From Cladorhizidae sp. MBARI D1340-BT2 (Eukaryota; Porifera; Demospongiae; Poecilosclerida; Cladorhizidae), in assembly GCA_028752905.1 (NCBI GenBank), contig JAQNBH010000009.1, forward strand, positions 45,989,165-46,053,164: 64,000 nt of DNA. Reading direction: 5' to 3'. Made by a program: the position numbers and the translations under genes. A model generated the notes under the pieces. The model was not told the origin of the DNA. It searched no databases and was given only the letters and a program-made list of their open reading frames with translations. Below, piece by piece: positions 1-13,300 of this stretch (positions are counted from its first letter, which is position 1; every line of letters begins with the position of its first letter).

Positions 1-480
1 GCCTTAAGAGTGGAGCTATAACAAGGAGAAGTGTGTTGTGATAGAGTGGAGCTATAACAAGGAGAAGTGTGTTGTGATAGAGTGGAGCTATAACAAGGAG
101 AAGTGTGTTGTGATAGAGTGGAGCTATAACAAGGAGAAGTGTGTTGTGATAGAGTAGAGCTATAACAAGGAGAAGTGTGTTGTGATAGAGTGGAGCTATA
201 ACAAGGAGGAGTGTGTTGCAATAGAGTGGAGCTATAACAAGGAGGAGTGTGTTGCAATAGAGTGGAGCTATAACAAGGAGGAGTGTGTTGCAATAGAGTG
301 GAGCTATAACAAGGAGGAGTGTGTTGCAATAGAGTGGAGCTATAACAAGGAGGAGTGTGTTGCAATAGAGTGGAGCTATAACAAGGAGGAGTGTGTTGCA
401 ATAGAGTGGAGCTATAACAAGGAGTGTGTTGCAATAGAGTGGAGCTATAACAAGTAGGAGTGTGTTGCAATAGAGTGGAG
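1..480. repeat. 36-bp minisatellite, about 13 copies
   Basis: Tandem 36-bp units share the core GGAGCTATAACAAGGAG. The first five copies end GTGTTGTGAT and the later ones GTGTTGCAAT, so two sub-families lie side by side. The unit is a multiple of three without stops in one frame, which gives a 12-residue periodic open frame at 182-457 that I do not regard as a gene. The array continues beyond the left window edge and ends near 480. It lies upstream of the first recognised BRAP exon, so it is probably intronic. Confidence 0.95.
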
Positions 481-693
481 TTTGTTTCCAATGCCAGCTT
501 TATTACAATGACCTCAATCATCAACTTGAAATTTAATGACTAGATGCTCTGCCTTCATCAGGAATGCCAGCATAATTTACTTCCCTCCCTCCTCCCCCTT
601 TTAAATATTCTCTCCCCTTTAGCCTTGAACTTTGCTGACCTATTAGTCTTGGGCCAATTCAGTAGACCACTTTATGTGTAATATACACTGTCA
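481..693. other. Non-repetitive intronic stretch
   Basis: No coding signal is seen. A segment around 545-575 contains GCCTTCATCAGGAATGCCA, which resembles the unit of the array at 43130-43555 and its right edge; both may derive from one dispersed repeat family. Confidence 0.5.
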
Positions 694-800
694 ATGTGCA
701 GCCTGTGTATGTCTCATGCAGAGAGGGCCAGCCTTATGTGTACTATACTGCAGCCTGTGTATGTCTCGTGCAGAGCGGGCCTAGACCCCTCTGTGGAGAG
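694..800. repeat. Two outlying copies of a 48-bp repeat family
   Basis: Two copies of a segment with the core GCAGCCTGTGTATGTCTC followed by a TGCAGAG-type tail. The same core, with GTGTGCCTC, is tandemly amplified at 2083-2475, so one repeat family occurs on both sides of the first BRAP exon. Confidence 0.7.
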
Positions 801-824
801 TAGGATGGAAACCTGGTATTGCTG

Positions 825-1095
825 TGCATGGCGTAAGTTTCTCTCTGTGTTCACCGTGCATGGCATAAGTTTCATCTACGCACCGTGCATGGTGTAAATT
901 TCATCTGTGCACTGTGCATGGCGTAAGTTTCATCTGTGCACCGTGCATGGTGTACGTTTCGTCTGTGCACCGTGCATGGCGTAAGTTTCATCTGTGCACT
1001 GTGCATGGTGTAAGTTTCATCTGTGCATGGCGTAAGTTTAATCTGTGCACCGTGCATGGCGTAAATTTCATCTGTGCATGGCATAAGTTTCTCTG
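825..1095. repeat. About 29-bp minisatellite carrying donor-like GTAAGT motifs, 10 copies
   Basis: Ten copies of a unit with the core GTGCATGGCGTAAGTTTC, mostly 29 bp with some shorter. Five copies contain a perfect GTAAGT, matching the U1-complementary 5' splice consensus. The array ends about 120 bp before the first recognised BRAP exon. No exon is recognised immediately upstream of it. Confidence 0.9.
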
Positions 1096-1216
1096 TGCCC
1101 GCCTTAAACTGATGACTCTATTTGTTGTTTGTTGTATTTTAGCTGTAACTTAATGAACTTGTTCATGCAAGAAGCTGCAGTGGCTCCGTTGAGGTAAGCA
1201 CACAAGAGCTACGCAG

Positions 1217-1313
1217 CACTGCATCTCTATACGTCTACAACAAAACTTACGGCAAAGAAACCCCATCAGCAGTGCCTCCTTGCTCAAATGCGAAAGAATT
1301 CAGAGGATTCCCG
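1217..1313 (+). CDS. BRAP: BRAP exon (start of BRAP2 domain), 5' boundary uncertain
   Basis: The frame reads [12 protein letters not shown], resembling the MHLYKTNKMT segment of vertebrate BRAP. It runs open to a strong donor (CCCG|GTAAGC) at 1314 in phase 2, which fits the next exon. Upstream in this frame there is a TAA at 1195-1197, so the acceptor must lie between it and 1218. Candidate AGs end at 1198, 1206, 1208 and 1216, none with a good pyrimidine tract; I chose CGCAG|C. A much better acceptor at 1142 (TTGTATTTTAG) would read into the TAA, and a GTAAGC follows it at 1194 only 13 nt before the alternatives. An indel or an assembly error here is possible. Confidence 0.6.
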
Positions 1314-4300
1314 GTAAGCACAGGTGCTTGTGCATCTTTCCACCGGAGAAGAATTTCCAGAAACAGTAGCAAAAGCTAGGAAAAGATTGTTTGTTCACGA
1401 AGGCAGTTGTGATCATCACCCATTAAAAAAAATTTTTTTTTTGCTTGCTAGCCCCGTCCAACGGGAAGTAAAGCTTTCTACCTATTTTAAACTTTTAAAT
1501 CAATAGATCGGTCTATTGGGCATGTCGGAGAGTGGTTGTGTAATGCGATTTAATGCCCGAGAATATCTGTGTGTATATGGCATTTAATTAATCAGTTAAA
1601 TAATGCGGACTTACGTAAATCTGGAATGGTTGTCATAGTGAAGAGGTGGATTGACAAGCTACACTGGTCTGGCTGTGTTGCGCAAGTGAGAGCTGGCTGC
1701 ACGTTGTAATAGCCGTCCCGCCCCCTGACCAGATCGAACAAGCCAGCCTGAAACCTGAAATAACAATGAACCAAGACCCTAACAAGTCCCCACAAGCCCT
1801 CCAACTCCCCCAATAGAAGCAAGACCCTAACAAGTCCCTGCAAGCCCTCCAATATCTCTTCCCAATAGAAGCAAGACCCTAATAAGTCCCCGCAAGCCCT
1901 CCAAAACGATCTCCTCCATAGAACCTCATACCAAAAAATTAATTTCCCCTGCAACAGGTCAGTTGAGAATGAACTGCGTGGCTGACAGGAAGCGATGATG
2001 GGCAAAGTTACTAACATGCTCTAGCTTTATTTCTTTTCCTTCGCTTGCCACTCAATGCCTAGCATTCATTACTTGTAACTATGTGCAGCCTGTGTGTGCC
2101 TCATGCACAGGCCAGGCAAGTGGTAACTATGTGCAGCCTGTGTGTGCCTCATACAGAGGTCTAGGCCAGGCAAGTGATAACTATGTGCAGCCTGTGTGTG
2201 CCTCATGCAGAGGCCAGGCAGGTGGTAACTATGTGCAGCCTGTGTGTGCCTCATGCGGAGGTCTAGGTCAGGCAAGTGATAGCTATGTGCAGCCTGTGTG
2301 TGCCTCATGCACAGGCCAGGCAAGTGATAACTATGTGCAGCCTGTGTGTGCCTCATGCGGAGGCCAGGCAAGTGGTAACTATGTGCAGCCTGTGTGTGCC
2401 TCATGCAGAGGCCAGGCAAGTGATAACTATGTGCAGCCTGTGTGTGCCTCATGCACAGGTCAGGCAAGTGATACATGTGATTGTATTACTCATATCTACC
2501 TACATACATGTATAAAATAGTTTTAGGCACACTAAGAAAGACTAGTTAGAAGGGTGAGGTTAGGGACTGATTGCTCAGCTAACCAGATGAGCATAAGTAT
2601 GGGGCCAGCTGACTATAAGCTAGCAACAGTTCCTTGTTTGGTTGACTTCGTTGAGGCTGAAGGCTTTGATGCATGCTATGGCTTTGCTAGCTGTGTGCAT
2701 ACTCACATCTGAGATACAAGACCTCAAATTACAAAGCCCTCCCACTCTCAACATTGGCTTTATATGGCTAACTCACTAGAGAGTAGTTGTGTGGCTAGCT
2801 TGCTGGATGTAGTTGTAAGGCTTGAAGTAGTTGTGAGGCTAGCTTGCTTGAAGGAGTTGTGTGGCTAGCTTGCTTGAAGTAGTTGTGAGGCTAGCTTGCT
2901 TGAGGTAGTTGTGAGGCTAGCTTGTTGGAAGTAGCTGTGAGGCTAGCTTGCTTGAAGTAGTTGTGAGGCTAGCTTGCTTGAAGTAGTTGTGAGGCTAGCT
3001 TGCTGGAAGTAGTTGTGAGGCTAGCTTGCTTGAAGTAGTTGTGTGGCTAGCTTGCTGGAAGTATTTGTGAGGCTAGCTTGCTGGAAGTAGTTGTGAGGCT
3101 AGCTTGGTTGTGAGGCTAGCTTGCTGGAAGTAGTTGTGAGGCTAGCTTGCTGGAAGTAGTTGTGAGGCTAGCTTGCTGGAAGTAGTTGTGAGGCTAGCTT
3201 GCTAGAAGTAGTTGTGAGGCTAGCTTGCTTGAAGTAGTTGTGTGGCTAGCTTGCTGGAAGTAGCTGTGAGGCTAGCTTGCTTGAAGGAGTTGTGTGGCTA
3301 GCTTGCTTGAAGTAGTTCTGAGGCTAGCTTGCTTGAGGTAGTTGTGAGGCTAGCTTGTTGGAAGTAGCTGTGAGGCTAACTTTTGAAGTAGTTGTGAGGC
3401 TAGCTTGCTTGAAGTAGTTGTGAGGCTAGCTTGCTGGAAGTAGTTGTGAGGCTAGCTTGCTTGAAGTAGTTGTGTGGCTAGCTTGCTGCAAGTATTTGTG
3501 AGGCTAGCTTGCTGGAAGTAGTTGTGAGGCTAGCTTGGTTGTGAGGCTAGCTTGCTGGAAGTAGTTGTGAGGCTAGTTTGCTTGAAGTAGTTGTGAGGCT
3601 AGCTTGCTGGAAGTAGTTGTGTGAGGCTAGCTTGCTGGAAGTAGTTGTGAGGCTAGCTTGCTTGAAGTAGTTGTGTGGCTAGCTTGCTGGAAGTAGTTGT
3701 GAGGCTAGCTTGCTTGAAGTAGTTGTGAGGCTAGCTTGCTGGAAGTAGTTGTGAGGCTAGCTTGCTTGAAGTAGTTGTGAGGCTAGCTTGCTGGAAGTAG
3801 TTGTGAGGCTAGCTTGCTTGAAGTAGTTGTGAGGCTAGCTTGCTAGAAGTAGTTGTGAGGCTAGCTTGCTTGAAGTAGTTGTTTGGCTAGCTTGCTGGAA
3901 GTAGCTGTGAGGCTAGCTTGCTTGAAGTAGTTGTGAGGCTAGCTTGCTTGAAGTAGTTGTGAGGCTAGCTTGCTTGAAGTAGTTGTGTGGCTAGCTTGCT
4001 TGAAGTAGTTGTGAGGCTAGCTTGCTGGAAGTAGTTGTGAGGCTTGCTAGCTTGCTTGAAGTAGTTGTGAGGCTAGCTTGCTTGAAGTAGTTGTGAGGCT
4101 AGCTTGCTGGAAGTAGTTGTGAGGCTAGCTTGCTTGAAGTAGCTGTGAGGCTAGCTTGCTGGAAGTAGTTGTGAGGCTAGCTTGCTTGAAGTAGTTATGA
4201 GGCTAGCTTGCTTGAAGTAGTTGTGTGGCTAGCTTGCTTGAAGTAGTTGTGAGGCTAGCTTGCTTGAAGTAGTTGTGAGGCTAGCTTGCTTGAAGTAGTT

Positions 4301-7300
4301 GTGAGGCTAGCTTGCTTGAAGTAGTTGTGAGGCTAGCTTGCTTGAAGTAGTTGTGAGGCTAGCTTGCTGGAAGTAGTTGTGAGGCTAGCTTGCTTGAAGT
4401 AGTTGTGTGGCTAGCTTGCTGGAAGTAGTTGTGTGGCTAGCTTGCTGGAAGTAGTTGTGTGGCTAGCTTGCTGGAAGTAGTTGTGAGGCTAGCTTGCTTG
4501 AAGTAGGTGTGAGGCTAGCTTGCTGGAAGTAGTTGTGAGGCTAGCTTGCTGGAAGTAGTTGTGAGGCTAGCTTCCTTAAAAAATATATAATCAATTAATA
4601 ATTTAATATAAAAATACCCTGTTCCTGCCCTAGTTGGGCTGTTGTGGCTGCTTTGGAGGCATGGCATGGCTGAGGGAGGGGGGGAAGGGCCCAAATGCTG
4701 GTCCTAAACTTGGTGTCAAGAGTTTTCCAGTTAGATGGGACGTGTGGATAGGTTCAAAGATGGCCAAGTCGTAAGACACACTTGCATGCACACACATGCA
4801 CACACATATGGACACACATATGCACACACATATGCACACACATATGCACACACATATGCACACCTCATCTAGTATTGAGTAGAAGCACCTGTATGAAGGA
4901 TGTCTACTATGCATGGCGGGATGGCGGGATGGAAGTTGGGATCCAGATGAAACTTCTCCGGAACTGGATTGATAACTAGATGGTGTTTGTAAAGTTTGCA
5001 CATATTTGGATGTAGGGTGGAGACGTCACCGAAAAACCAGCACAGCTCTTGTGATTGCTGTGCACCTGGGCATGTGCTGTTCACATTCCCGATGATAGCA
5101 CACAAATAATGAAACACCACAGCTCTTATTAGAAATATGCCGGATTTGTAGATTTACAGCAGCATAGTCTTCAACTGATGAGTAGCTCTAAAAGTGGTTT
5201 TGTCGAGTTAAGTTGGGGAGTTAACATCTTGGTGGAAGGGGGCGGGGCATGTTCCCTTATTCCCATTTAGTGTTCTTCTGCTAGATATCTCCTTGGTAAC
5301 ACCAGGCACCTCTGCTGGTTATCTCCTGGGCAACACCAGGCACCTCTGCTGGTCATCTCCTGGGCAACACCGGGCACCTCTGCTGGTTATCTCCCGGGCA
5401 ACACCAGGCACCTCTGCTGGTTATCTCCAGGCACCTCTGCTGGTTATCTCCTGGGCAACACCAGGCACCTCTGCTGGTCATCTCCTGGGCAACACCGGGA
5501 ACCTCTGCTGGTTATCTCCAGGCACCTCTGCTGGTTATCTCCTGGGCAACACCAGGCACCTCTGCTGGTTATCTCCTGGGCAACACCAGGCACCTCTGCT
5601 GGTTATCTCCTGGGCAACACCAGGCACCTCTGCTGGTCATCTCCTGGGCAACACCGGGCACCTCTGCTGGTTATCTCCCGGGCAACACCGGGCACCTCTG
5701 CTGGTTAGCTCCTGGGCAACACCAGGCACCTCTGCTGGTTATCTCCTGGGTAACACCGGGCACCTCTGCTGGTTATCTCCTGGGCAACACCGGGCACCTC
5801 TGCTGGTTATCTCCTGGGCAACACCGGGCACCTCTGCTGGTTATCTACTGGGTAACACCGGGCACCTCTGCTGGTTATCTCCTGGGTAACACTGGGCACC
5901 TCTGCTGGTTATCTCCTGGGTAACACCGGGCACCTCTGCTAGTTATCCCCTGGGCAACACCGGGCACCTCTGCTGGTTATCTCCTGGGTAACACCGGGCA
6001 CCTCTGCTGGTTATCTCCTGGGTAACACCGGGCACCTCTGCTGGATATCTCCTGGGTAACACCGGGCACCTCTGCTGGTTATCTCCTGGGCAACACCGGG
6101 CACCTCTGCTGGATATCTCCTGGGCAACACCGGGCACCTCTGCTGGATATCTCCTGGGTAACACCGGGCACCTCTGCTGGTTATCTCCTGGGTACCTCTG
6201 CTGGATATCTCCTGGGTAATACCGGGCAACTCGGCTAGTTTACATTGTTGAGTTTGGAAGCTCTCCTGTGCAGGTGAGAGTAAACACTTCCTATCAACCC
6301 TCACACCTCACAACCTCTTTTCATGGCAGCCTGAACTCCTCTACAGGCCAGGTATAGTTGTGAAGCATTCATGGCAGCCAGTAGGTGCTGAACTCCTCTA
6401 CAGGCCAGGTATAGTTGTGAAGCATTCATGGCAGCCAGTAGGTGCTGAACTCCTCTACAGGCCAGGTATAGTTGTGAAGCATTCATGGCAGCCAGTAGGT
6501 GCTGAACTCCTCTACAGACCAGGTATAGTTGTGAAGCATTCATGGTAGCTAGTAGGTGCTGAACTCCTCTACAGGCCAGGTATAGTTGTGAAGCATTCAT
6601 GGCAGCCAGTAGGTGCTGAACTCCTCTACAGGCCAGGTATAGTTGTGAAGCATTCATGGCAGCCAGTAGGTGCTGAACTCCTCTACAGGCCAGGTATAGT
6701 TGTGAAGCATTCATGGCAGCCAGTAGGTGCTGAACTCCTCTACAGGCCAGGTATAGTTGTGAAGCATTCATGGCAGCTAGTAGGTGCTGAACTCCTCTAC
6801 AGGCCAGGTATAGTTATGAAGCATTCATGGCAGCCAGTAGGTGCTGAACTCCTCTACAGGCCAGGTATAGTTGTGAAGCAGGCTTGTTCAATGCCATTAC
6901 AATTACAGGGGCTTCTCATCTCAGCACCCATCCACGTGACTGGCCCTGCCCGGCACCCATCCACGTACCCAGCCATGCTTGACACCCACCCATGTACCCA
7001 GCCATGCTCGGCACCCAACCTGATGTCCAGCCCTGCTCGGCACCCGCCCACATACCCAGACCTGCTCAGCACCCACCCACCCACGTACCCAGCCATGTTT
7101 GGCACCCGCCCATGTACCCAGCCCTGCTCGGCACCCAACCTGATGTCCATCCCTGCTCGGCACCCACCCACATGCCCAGCCCTGCTCGGCACCCGCCCAC
7201 ATACCCAGCCCTGCTTGACACCCTCCCACGTGCCCGGGCTTGCTATAGACAGCCTAATGTGCACTTGTAAATGCTATAATTGGAACCTAATCACCATACT

Positions 7301-10300
7301 TGGAATTCCCACGGCATATGCTGAAACGTACACACCATACTCTTCTCTCGCTACGCATGCACTGACGTGATATGATGTGATATTAGACTATTGCTGCACA
7401 CTCTAGCTGTTGTTCTATAGCAGGGAGAAGGAGGCTGCGATGACCAGTGGGAGCAACAACTGAGAGCAGTGATTACTAGCACTCCATGTCCAAATGCTAC
7501 CACCACAGCACTAGTAGTTGTACTAGTGGGAGCAGCAACTGAGAGCAGTGATCACTAGCACTCCGTGTCCAAATACTACCACCACAGCACTAGTAGTTGT
7601 ACCAGCGGGAGCAGCAACTGAGAGCAGTGATCACTAGCACTCCGTGTCCAAATACTACCACCACAGCACTAGTAGTTGTGTGGAATACCAATACCATCAG
7701 CTTTTAAAACCTACAAATGTTTGCAGCAGATATAATTTGTGCTCTTCTTTGTCATTGTTGCCCTTAGCTCTAGGAGCAACTCCTCCTCTTCCTCTTCAGC
7801 GTTGGACAAATGTCGCCAAGTCTTGTGCGTGTTGAACATACCAGCTCACATGCAACTCTCCGACATGTTGGACTTCCTCTCTCCTGTTCTGTGCGTGCAT
7901 ACTCACTGTGTCTCTGCTGTCAGTGTGTGTGTGTACATGGAGAGTGTGCGTTGTGCACAGAGTTCGCAGGTTTTACCCAGGGCTTGGGTTTAACCCAGGT
8001 TGTGTTAAATACCTTTTACCTTGGTTTTACTCAAATAGATTTATTATAAACTGTAAAGATATTATAAGAAATTAACTCTGTAATCAGGGGTAAGACATTC
8101 AATAAATGGCTACAAAGTCTGGCACCAGCTTCAAAGCCTTGCACCAGCAACTGTAAAGAACTAGACAAAAACAGGAGCTGTCTTTCACTCAGCATTTATT
8201 TACAAGTGACAAGCTTGTCTACTAGAGTATATATTTTTTTATTTAATGATTTATTTAAATATTTAAACAAGATTCATGGGATTAAAGTCCAATTGATATG
8301 CAAGTTAAACAGATTTAATAGTCAATCTCCTGAGGTCCTCGCAGGAGCCTGTGGCAGAAGACGAGTTTCTGGGCTTTCTCATTTTTGTAATTGCAGTACA
8401 CTTACTAAACTGTAAGCATTACTAAACTGTAAGCAGTGAGTGAATGATGACCTGTGGTATTTGCTTGCCTTTTAAATAGCCCTGGTGTCCACCACCACCC
8501 AGACATTTGTGGCTCTGGGACAGGGCTACAAATAAGTGTTTTATATCACTGGGTAAAACCCGGGTAAAATAGCGGTAAAACCTGGGCGAAATACCTAAAA
8601 CACAGGTTTTACCCACTGGGTTGGGTTAAATAGGTTTTACCCGGGTAAAATGCAAACACTGGTTGTGCATGTGCATATGATGTATGTGGTGGATGGAGTG
8701 TGTATGGTGCATGTGTGAATGATGTACATGTGTGTGATGGATGGAGTGTGCATGGTGCATGATGTACATGTATGTGGTAGATGGAGTGTGCATGGTGCAT
8801 GATGTACATGTATGTGGTAGATGGAGTGTGCATGGTGCATGATGTACATGTATGTGGTGGATGGAGTGTGCATGTGTGAATGATGTACATGTATGTGGTG
8901 GATGGAGTGTGCATGGTGCATGATGTACATGTATGTGGTGGATGGAGTGTGCATGGTGCACGATGTACATGTATGTGGTAGATGGAGTGTGCGTACATGT
9001 GTGTATGTGTGTATATGTCTTCCATGGTGGATGAGGTGTCAGTGACATATTCAGTTTTTTCAGTAGTTTCCAGTCCAATCAAGTACCAGCTCTTGAGGAG
9101 ACCATGCTAAGTACCAGCTCTGTGCTTGAGGAGACCATGCTAAGTACCAGCTCTGTGCTTGAGGAGACCATGCTAAGTACCAGCTCTGTGCTTGAGGAGA
9201 CCATGCTAAGTACCAGCTCTGTGCTTGAGGTGACCATGCTAAGTACCAGCTCTGTGCTTGAGGAGACCATGCTAAGTACCAGCTCTTGAGGAGACCATGC
9301 TAAGTACCAGCTCTGTGCTTGAGGAGACCATGCTAAGTACCAGCTCTGTGCTTGAGGAGACCATGCTAAGTACCAGCTCTGTGCTTGAGGAGACCATGCT
9401 AAGTACCAGCTCTGTGCTTGAGGGGACCATGCTAAGTACCAGCTCTGTGCTTGAGGAGACCATGCTAAGTACCAGCTCTGTGCTTGAGGGGACCATGCTA
9501 AGTACCAGCTCTGTGCTTGAGGAGACCATGCTAAGTACCAGCTCTGTGCTTGAGGAGACCATGCTAAGTACCAGCTCTGTTGAGGAGACCATGCTAAGTA
9601 CCAGCTCTGTGCTTGAGGAGACCATGCTAAGTACCAGCTCTGTGCTTGAGGAGACCATGCTAAGTACCAGCTCTGTGCTTGAGGGGACCATGCTAAGTAC
9701 CAGCTCTGTGATTGAGGAGACCATGCTAAGTACCAGCTCTGTGCTTGAGGAGACCATGCTAAGTACCAGCTCTGTGCTTGAGGAGACCATGCTAAGTACC
9801 AGCTCTGTGCTTGAGGAGACCATGCTAAGTACCAGCTCTGTGCTTGAGGAGACCATGCTAAGTACCAGCTCTTGAGGAGACCATGCTAAGTACCAGCTCT
9901 GTGCTTGAGGAGACCATGCTAAGTACCAGCTCTGTGCTTGAGGAGACCATGCAAAGTACCAGCTCTGTGCTTGAGGAGACCATGCTAAGTACCAGCTCTG
10001 TGCTTGAGGAGACCATGCTAAGTACCAGCTCTGTGCTTGAGGAGACCATGCTAAGTACCAGCACTGTGCTTGAGGTGACCATGCTAAGTACCAGCTCTGT
10101 GCTTGAGGGGACCATGCTAAGTACCAGCTCTGTGCTTGAGGGGACCATGCTAAGTACCAGCTCTGTGCTTGAGGAGACCATGCTAAGTACCAGCTCTGTG
10201 CTTGAGGAGACCATGCTAAGTACCAGCTCTGTTGAGGAGACCATGCTAAGTACCAGCTCTGTGCTTGAGGAGACCATGCTAAGTACCAGCTCTGTTGAGG

Positions 10301-13300
10301 AGACCATGCTAAGTACCAGCTCTGTGCTTGAGGAGACCATGCTAAGTACCAGCTCTGTGCTTGAGGAGACCATGCTAAGTACCAGCTCTGTGCTTGAGGG
10401 GACCATGCTAAGTACCAGCTCTGTGCTTGAGGAGACCATGCTAAGCACCAGCTCTGTGCTTGAGGAGACCATGCTAAGTACCAGCTCTGTTGAGGAGACC
10501 ATGCTAAGTACCAGCTCTGTGCTTGAGGAGACCATGCTAAGTACCAGCTCTGTGCTTGAGGTGACCATGCTAAGTACCAGCTCTGTGCTTGAGGGGACCA
10601 TGCTAAGTACCAGCTCTGTGCTTGAGGAGACCATGCTAAGTACCAGCTCTGTTGAGGAGACCATGCTAAGTACCAGCTCTGTGCCTGAGGAGACCATGCT
10701 AAGTACCAACTCTTGAGGAGACCATGCTAAGTACCAGCTCTGTGCTTGACGAGACCATGCTAAGTACCAGCTCTGTGCTTGAGGAGACCATGCTAAGTAC
10801 CAGCTCTGTGCTTGAGGAGACCACGCTAAGTACCAGCTCTGTGCTTGAGGAGACCATGCTAAGTACCAGCTCTGTGCTTGAGGAGACCATGCTAAGTACC
10901 AGCTCTGTGCTTGAGGAGTCCATGCTAAGTACCAGCTCTGTGCTTGAGGTGACCATGCTAAGTACCAGCTCTGTGCTTGAGGAGACCATGCTAAGTACCA
11001 GCTCTGTGCTTGAGGAGACCATGCTAAGTACCAGCTCTGTGCTTGAGGGGACCATGCTAAGTACCAGCTCTGTGCTTGAGGAGACCATGCTAAGTACCAG
11101 CTCTGTGCTTGAGGAGACCATGCTAAGTACCAGCTCTGTGCTTGAGGAGACCATGCTAAGTACCAGCTCTGTGCTTGAGGAGACCATGCTAAGTACCAGC
11201 TCTGTTCTTGAGGAGACCATGCTAAGTACCAGCTCTGTGCTTGAGGTGACCATGCTAAGTACCAGCTCTGTGCTTGAGGAGACCATGCTAAGTACCAGCT
11301 CTGTGCTTGAGGGGACCATGCTAAGTACCAGCTCTGTGCTTGAGGGGACCATGCTAAGTACCAGCTCTGTGCTTGAGGAGACCATGCTAAGTACCAGCTC
11401 TGTGCTTGAGGAGACCATGCTAAGTACCAGCTCTGTTGAGGAGACCATGCTAAGTACCAGCTCTGTGCTTGAGGAGACCATGCTAAGTACCAGCTCTGTT
11501 GAGGAGACCATGCTAAGTACCAGCTCTGTGCTTGAGGAGACCATGCTAAGTACCAGCTCTGTGCTTGAGGAGACCATGCTAAGTACCAGCTCTGTGCTTG
11601 AGGGGACCATGCTAAGTACCAGCTCTGTGCTTGAGGAGACCATGCTAAGTACCAGCTCTGTGCTTGAGGTGACCATGCTAAGTACCAGCTCTGTGCTTGA
11701 GGGGACCATGCTAAGTACCAGCTCTGTGCTTGAGGAGACCATGCTAAGTACCAGCTCTGTTGAGGAGACCATGCTAAGTACCAGCTCTGTTGAGGAGACC
11801 ATGCTAAGTACCAGCTCTGTGCTTGAGGAGACCATGCTAAGTACCAGCTCTGTGCTTGAGGTGACCATGCTAAGTACCAGCTCTGTGCTTGAGGGGACCA
11901 TGCTAAGTACCAGCTCTGTGCTTGAGGAGACCATCTGTCAAGTACCAACTCTGTGCTTGAGGAGACCATCTGTCAAGCACCAGCTCTGTGCTTGAGGAGA
12001 CCAATCTGTCAAGTGCCAGCTCCGTGCTGTGAGTCCAGACTCTATAGCAACCACTAACAGAGTCAGCATGCTGCATTTTACACAGATTCACGCGACCGCT
12101 TTAAAATAATGCTCACATGGAATGTATCGTATGGGAGGCTGCATGTGCAAGATCATGTGAGATACTTGCAAGATCATGTGAGATACTTGCAAGATCGTGT
12201 GATATCTAGTTAGGACTAACTATTACAGTATTCTATGTCGGTCTGTGGGGAAGTGAACCTAATGAGCATTGAGTTATCCGTGGAAAGGTTGTTCTGGCGT
12301 TTCAATTGAATAGCTTGTAGGTAACTAAGGTAACTACAAGGTCAAAGTTGAAGTTGTGGATCTGAAGAGATGCTTTATCGTTTGAGCAAGACAGTTCTTT
12401 GGAGCTGTAACTACTTCACCCTCTCACACAGCGAGAGCCGTGATGAGGAAGGTGCTGAGGTGCATGTAGAGAGCCGTGATGAAGAAGGTGCTGGGGTGCA
12501 TGTAGAGAGCCGTGATGAAGAAGGTGCTGGGGTGCATGTAGAGAGCCATGATGAAGAAGGTGCTAGGGTGCATGTAGAGAGCCATGATGAAGAAGGTGCT
12601 GGGGTGCATGTAGAGAGCCATGATGAAGAAGGTGCTGGGGTGCATGTAGAGAGCCTTGATGAAGAAGGTGCTGGGGTGCATGTAGAGAGCCATGAGAAGG
12701 TGCTGGGGTGCATGTAGAGAGCCGTGATGAAGAAGGTGCTGGGGTGCATGTAGAGAGTCGTGATGAAGAAGGTGCTGGGGTGCATGTAGAGAGCCATGAT
12801 GAAGAAGGTGCTAGGGTGCATGTAGAGAGCCATGATGAAGAAGGTGCTGGGGTGCATGTAGAGAGCCATGATGAAGAAGGTGCTGGGGTGCATGTAGAGA
12901 GCCTTGATGAAGAAGGTGCTGGGGTGCATGTAGAGAGCCATGATGAAGAAGGTGCTGGGGTGCATGTAGAGAGCCTTGATGAAGAAGGTGCTGGGGTGCA
13001 TGTAGAGAGCCGTGATGAAGAAGGTGCTGGGGTGCAGGTAGAGAGCCGTGATGAAGAAGGTGCTGGGGTGCACGTAGAGAGCCGTGATGAAGAAGGTGCT
13101 GGGGTGCATGGAGAGCCGTGATGAAGAAGGTGCTGGGATGCATGTAGAGAGCCGTGATGAAGAAGGTGCTGGAGTGCATGTAGAGAGCCGTGATGAAGAA
13201 GGAGCTGGGGTGCATGTAGAGAGCCGTGATGAAGAAGGTGCTGGGGTGCAGGTGGAGAGCCGTGATGAAGAAGGTGCTGGGGTGCAGGTGGAGAGCCATG

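Noticed and set aside
2755..4575. CRISPR-like regular repeats
   Set aside because: Units are directly adjacent without unique spacers, the context is a spliced animal gene, and no cas genes are present. The same applies to all other arrays here.
9272..11995. Very long open frames (up to 703 codons) in the 33-bp array as giant repetitive proteins
   Set aside because: The 33-bp unit has no stop in these frames and both strands are open equally; there are no flanking unique coding sequences or splice structure, and the array lies inside a BRAP intron.
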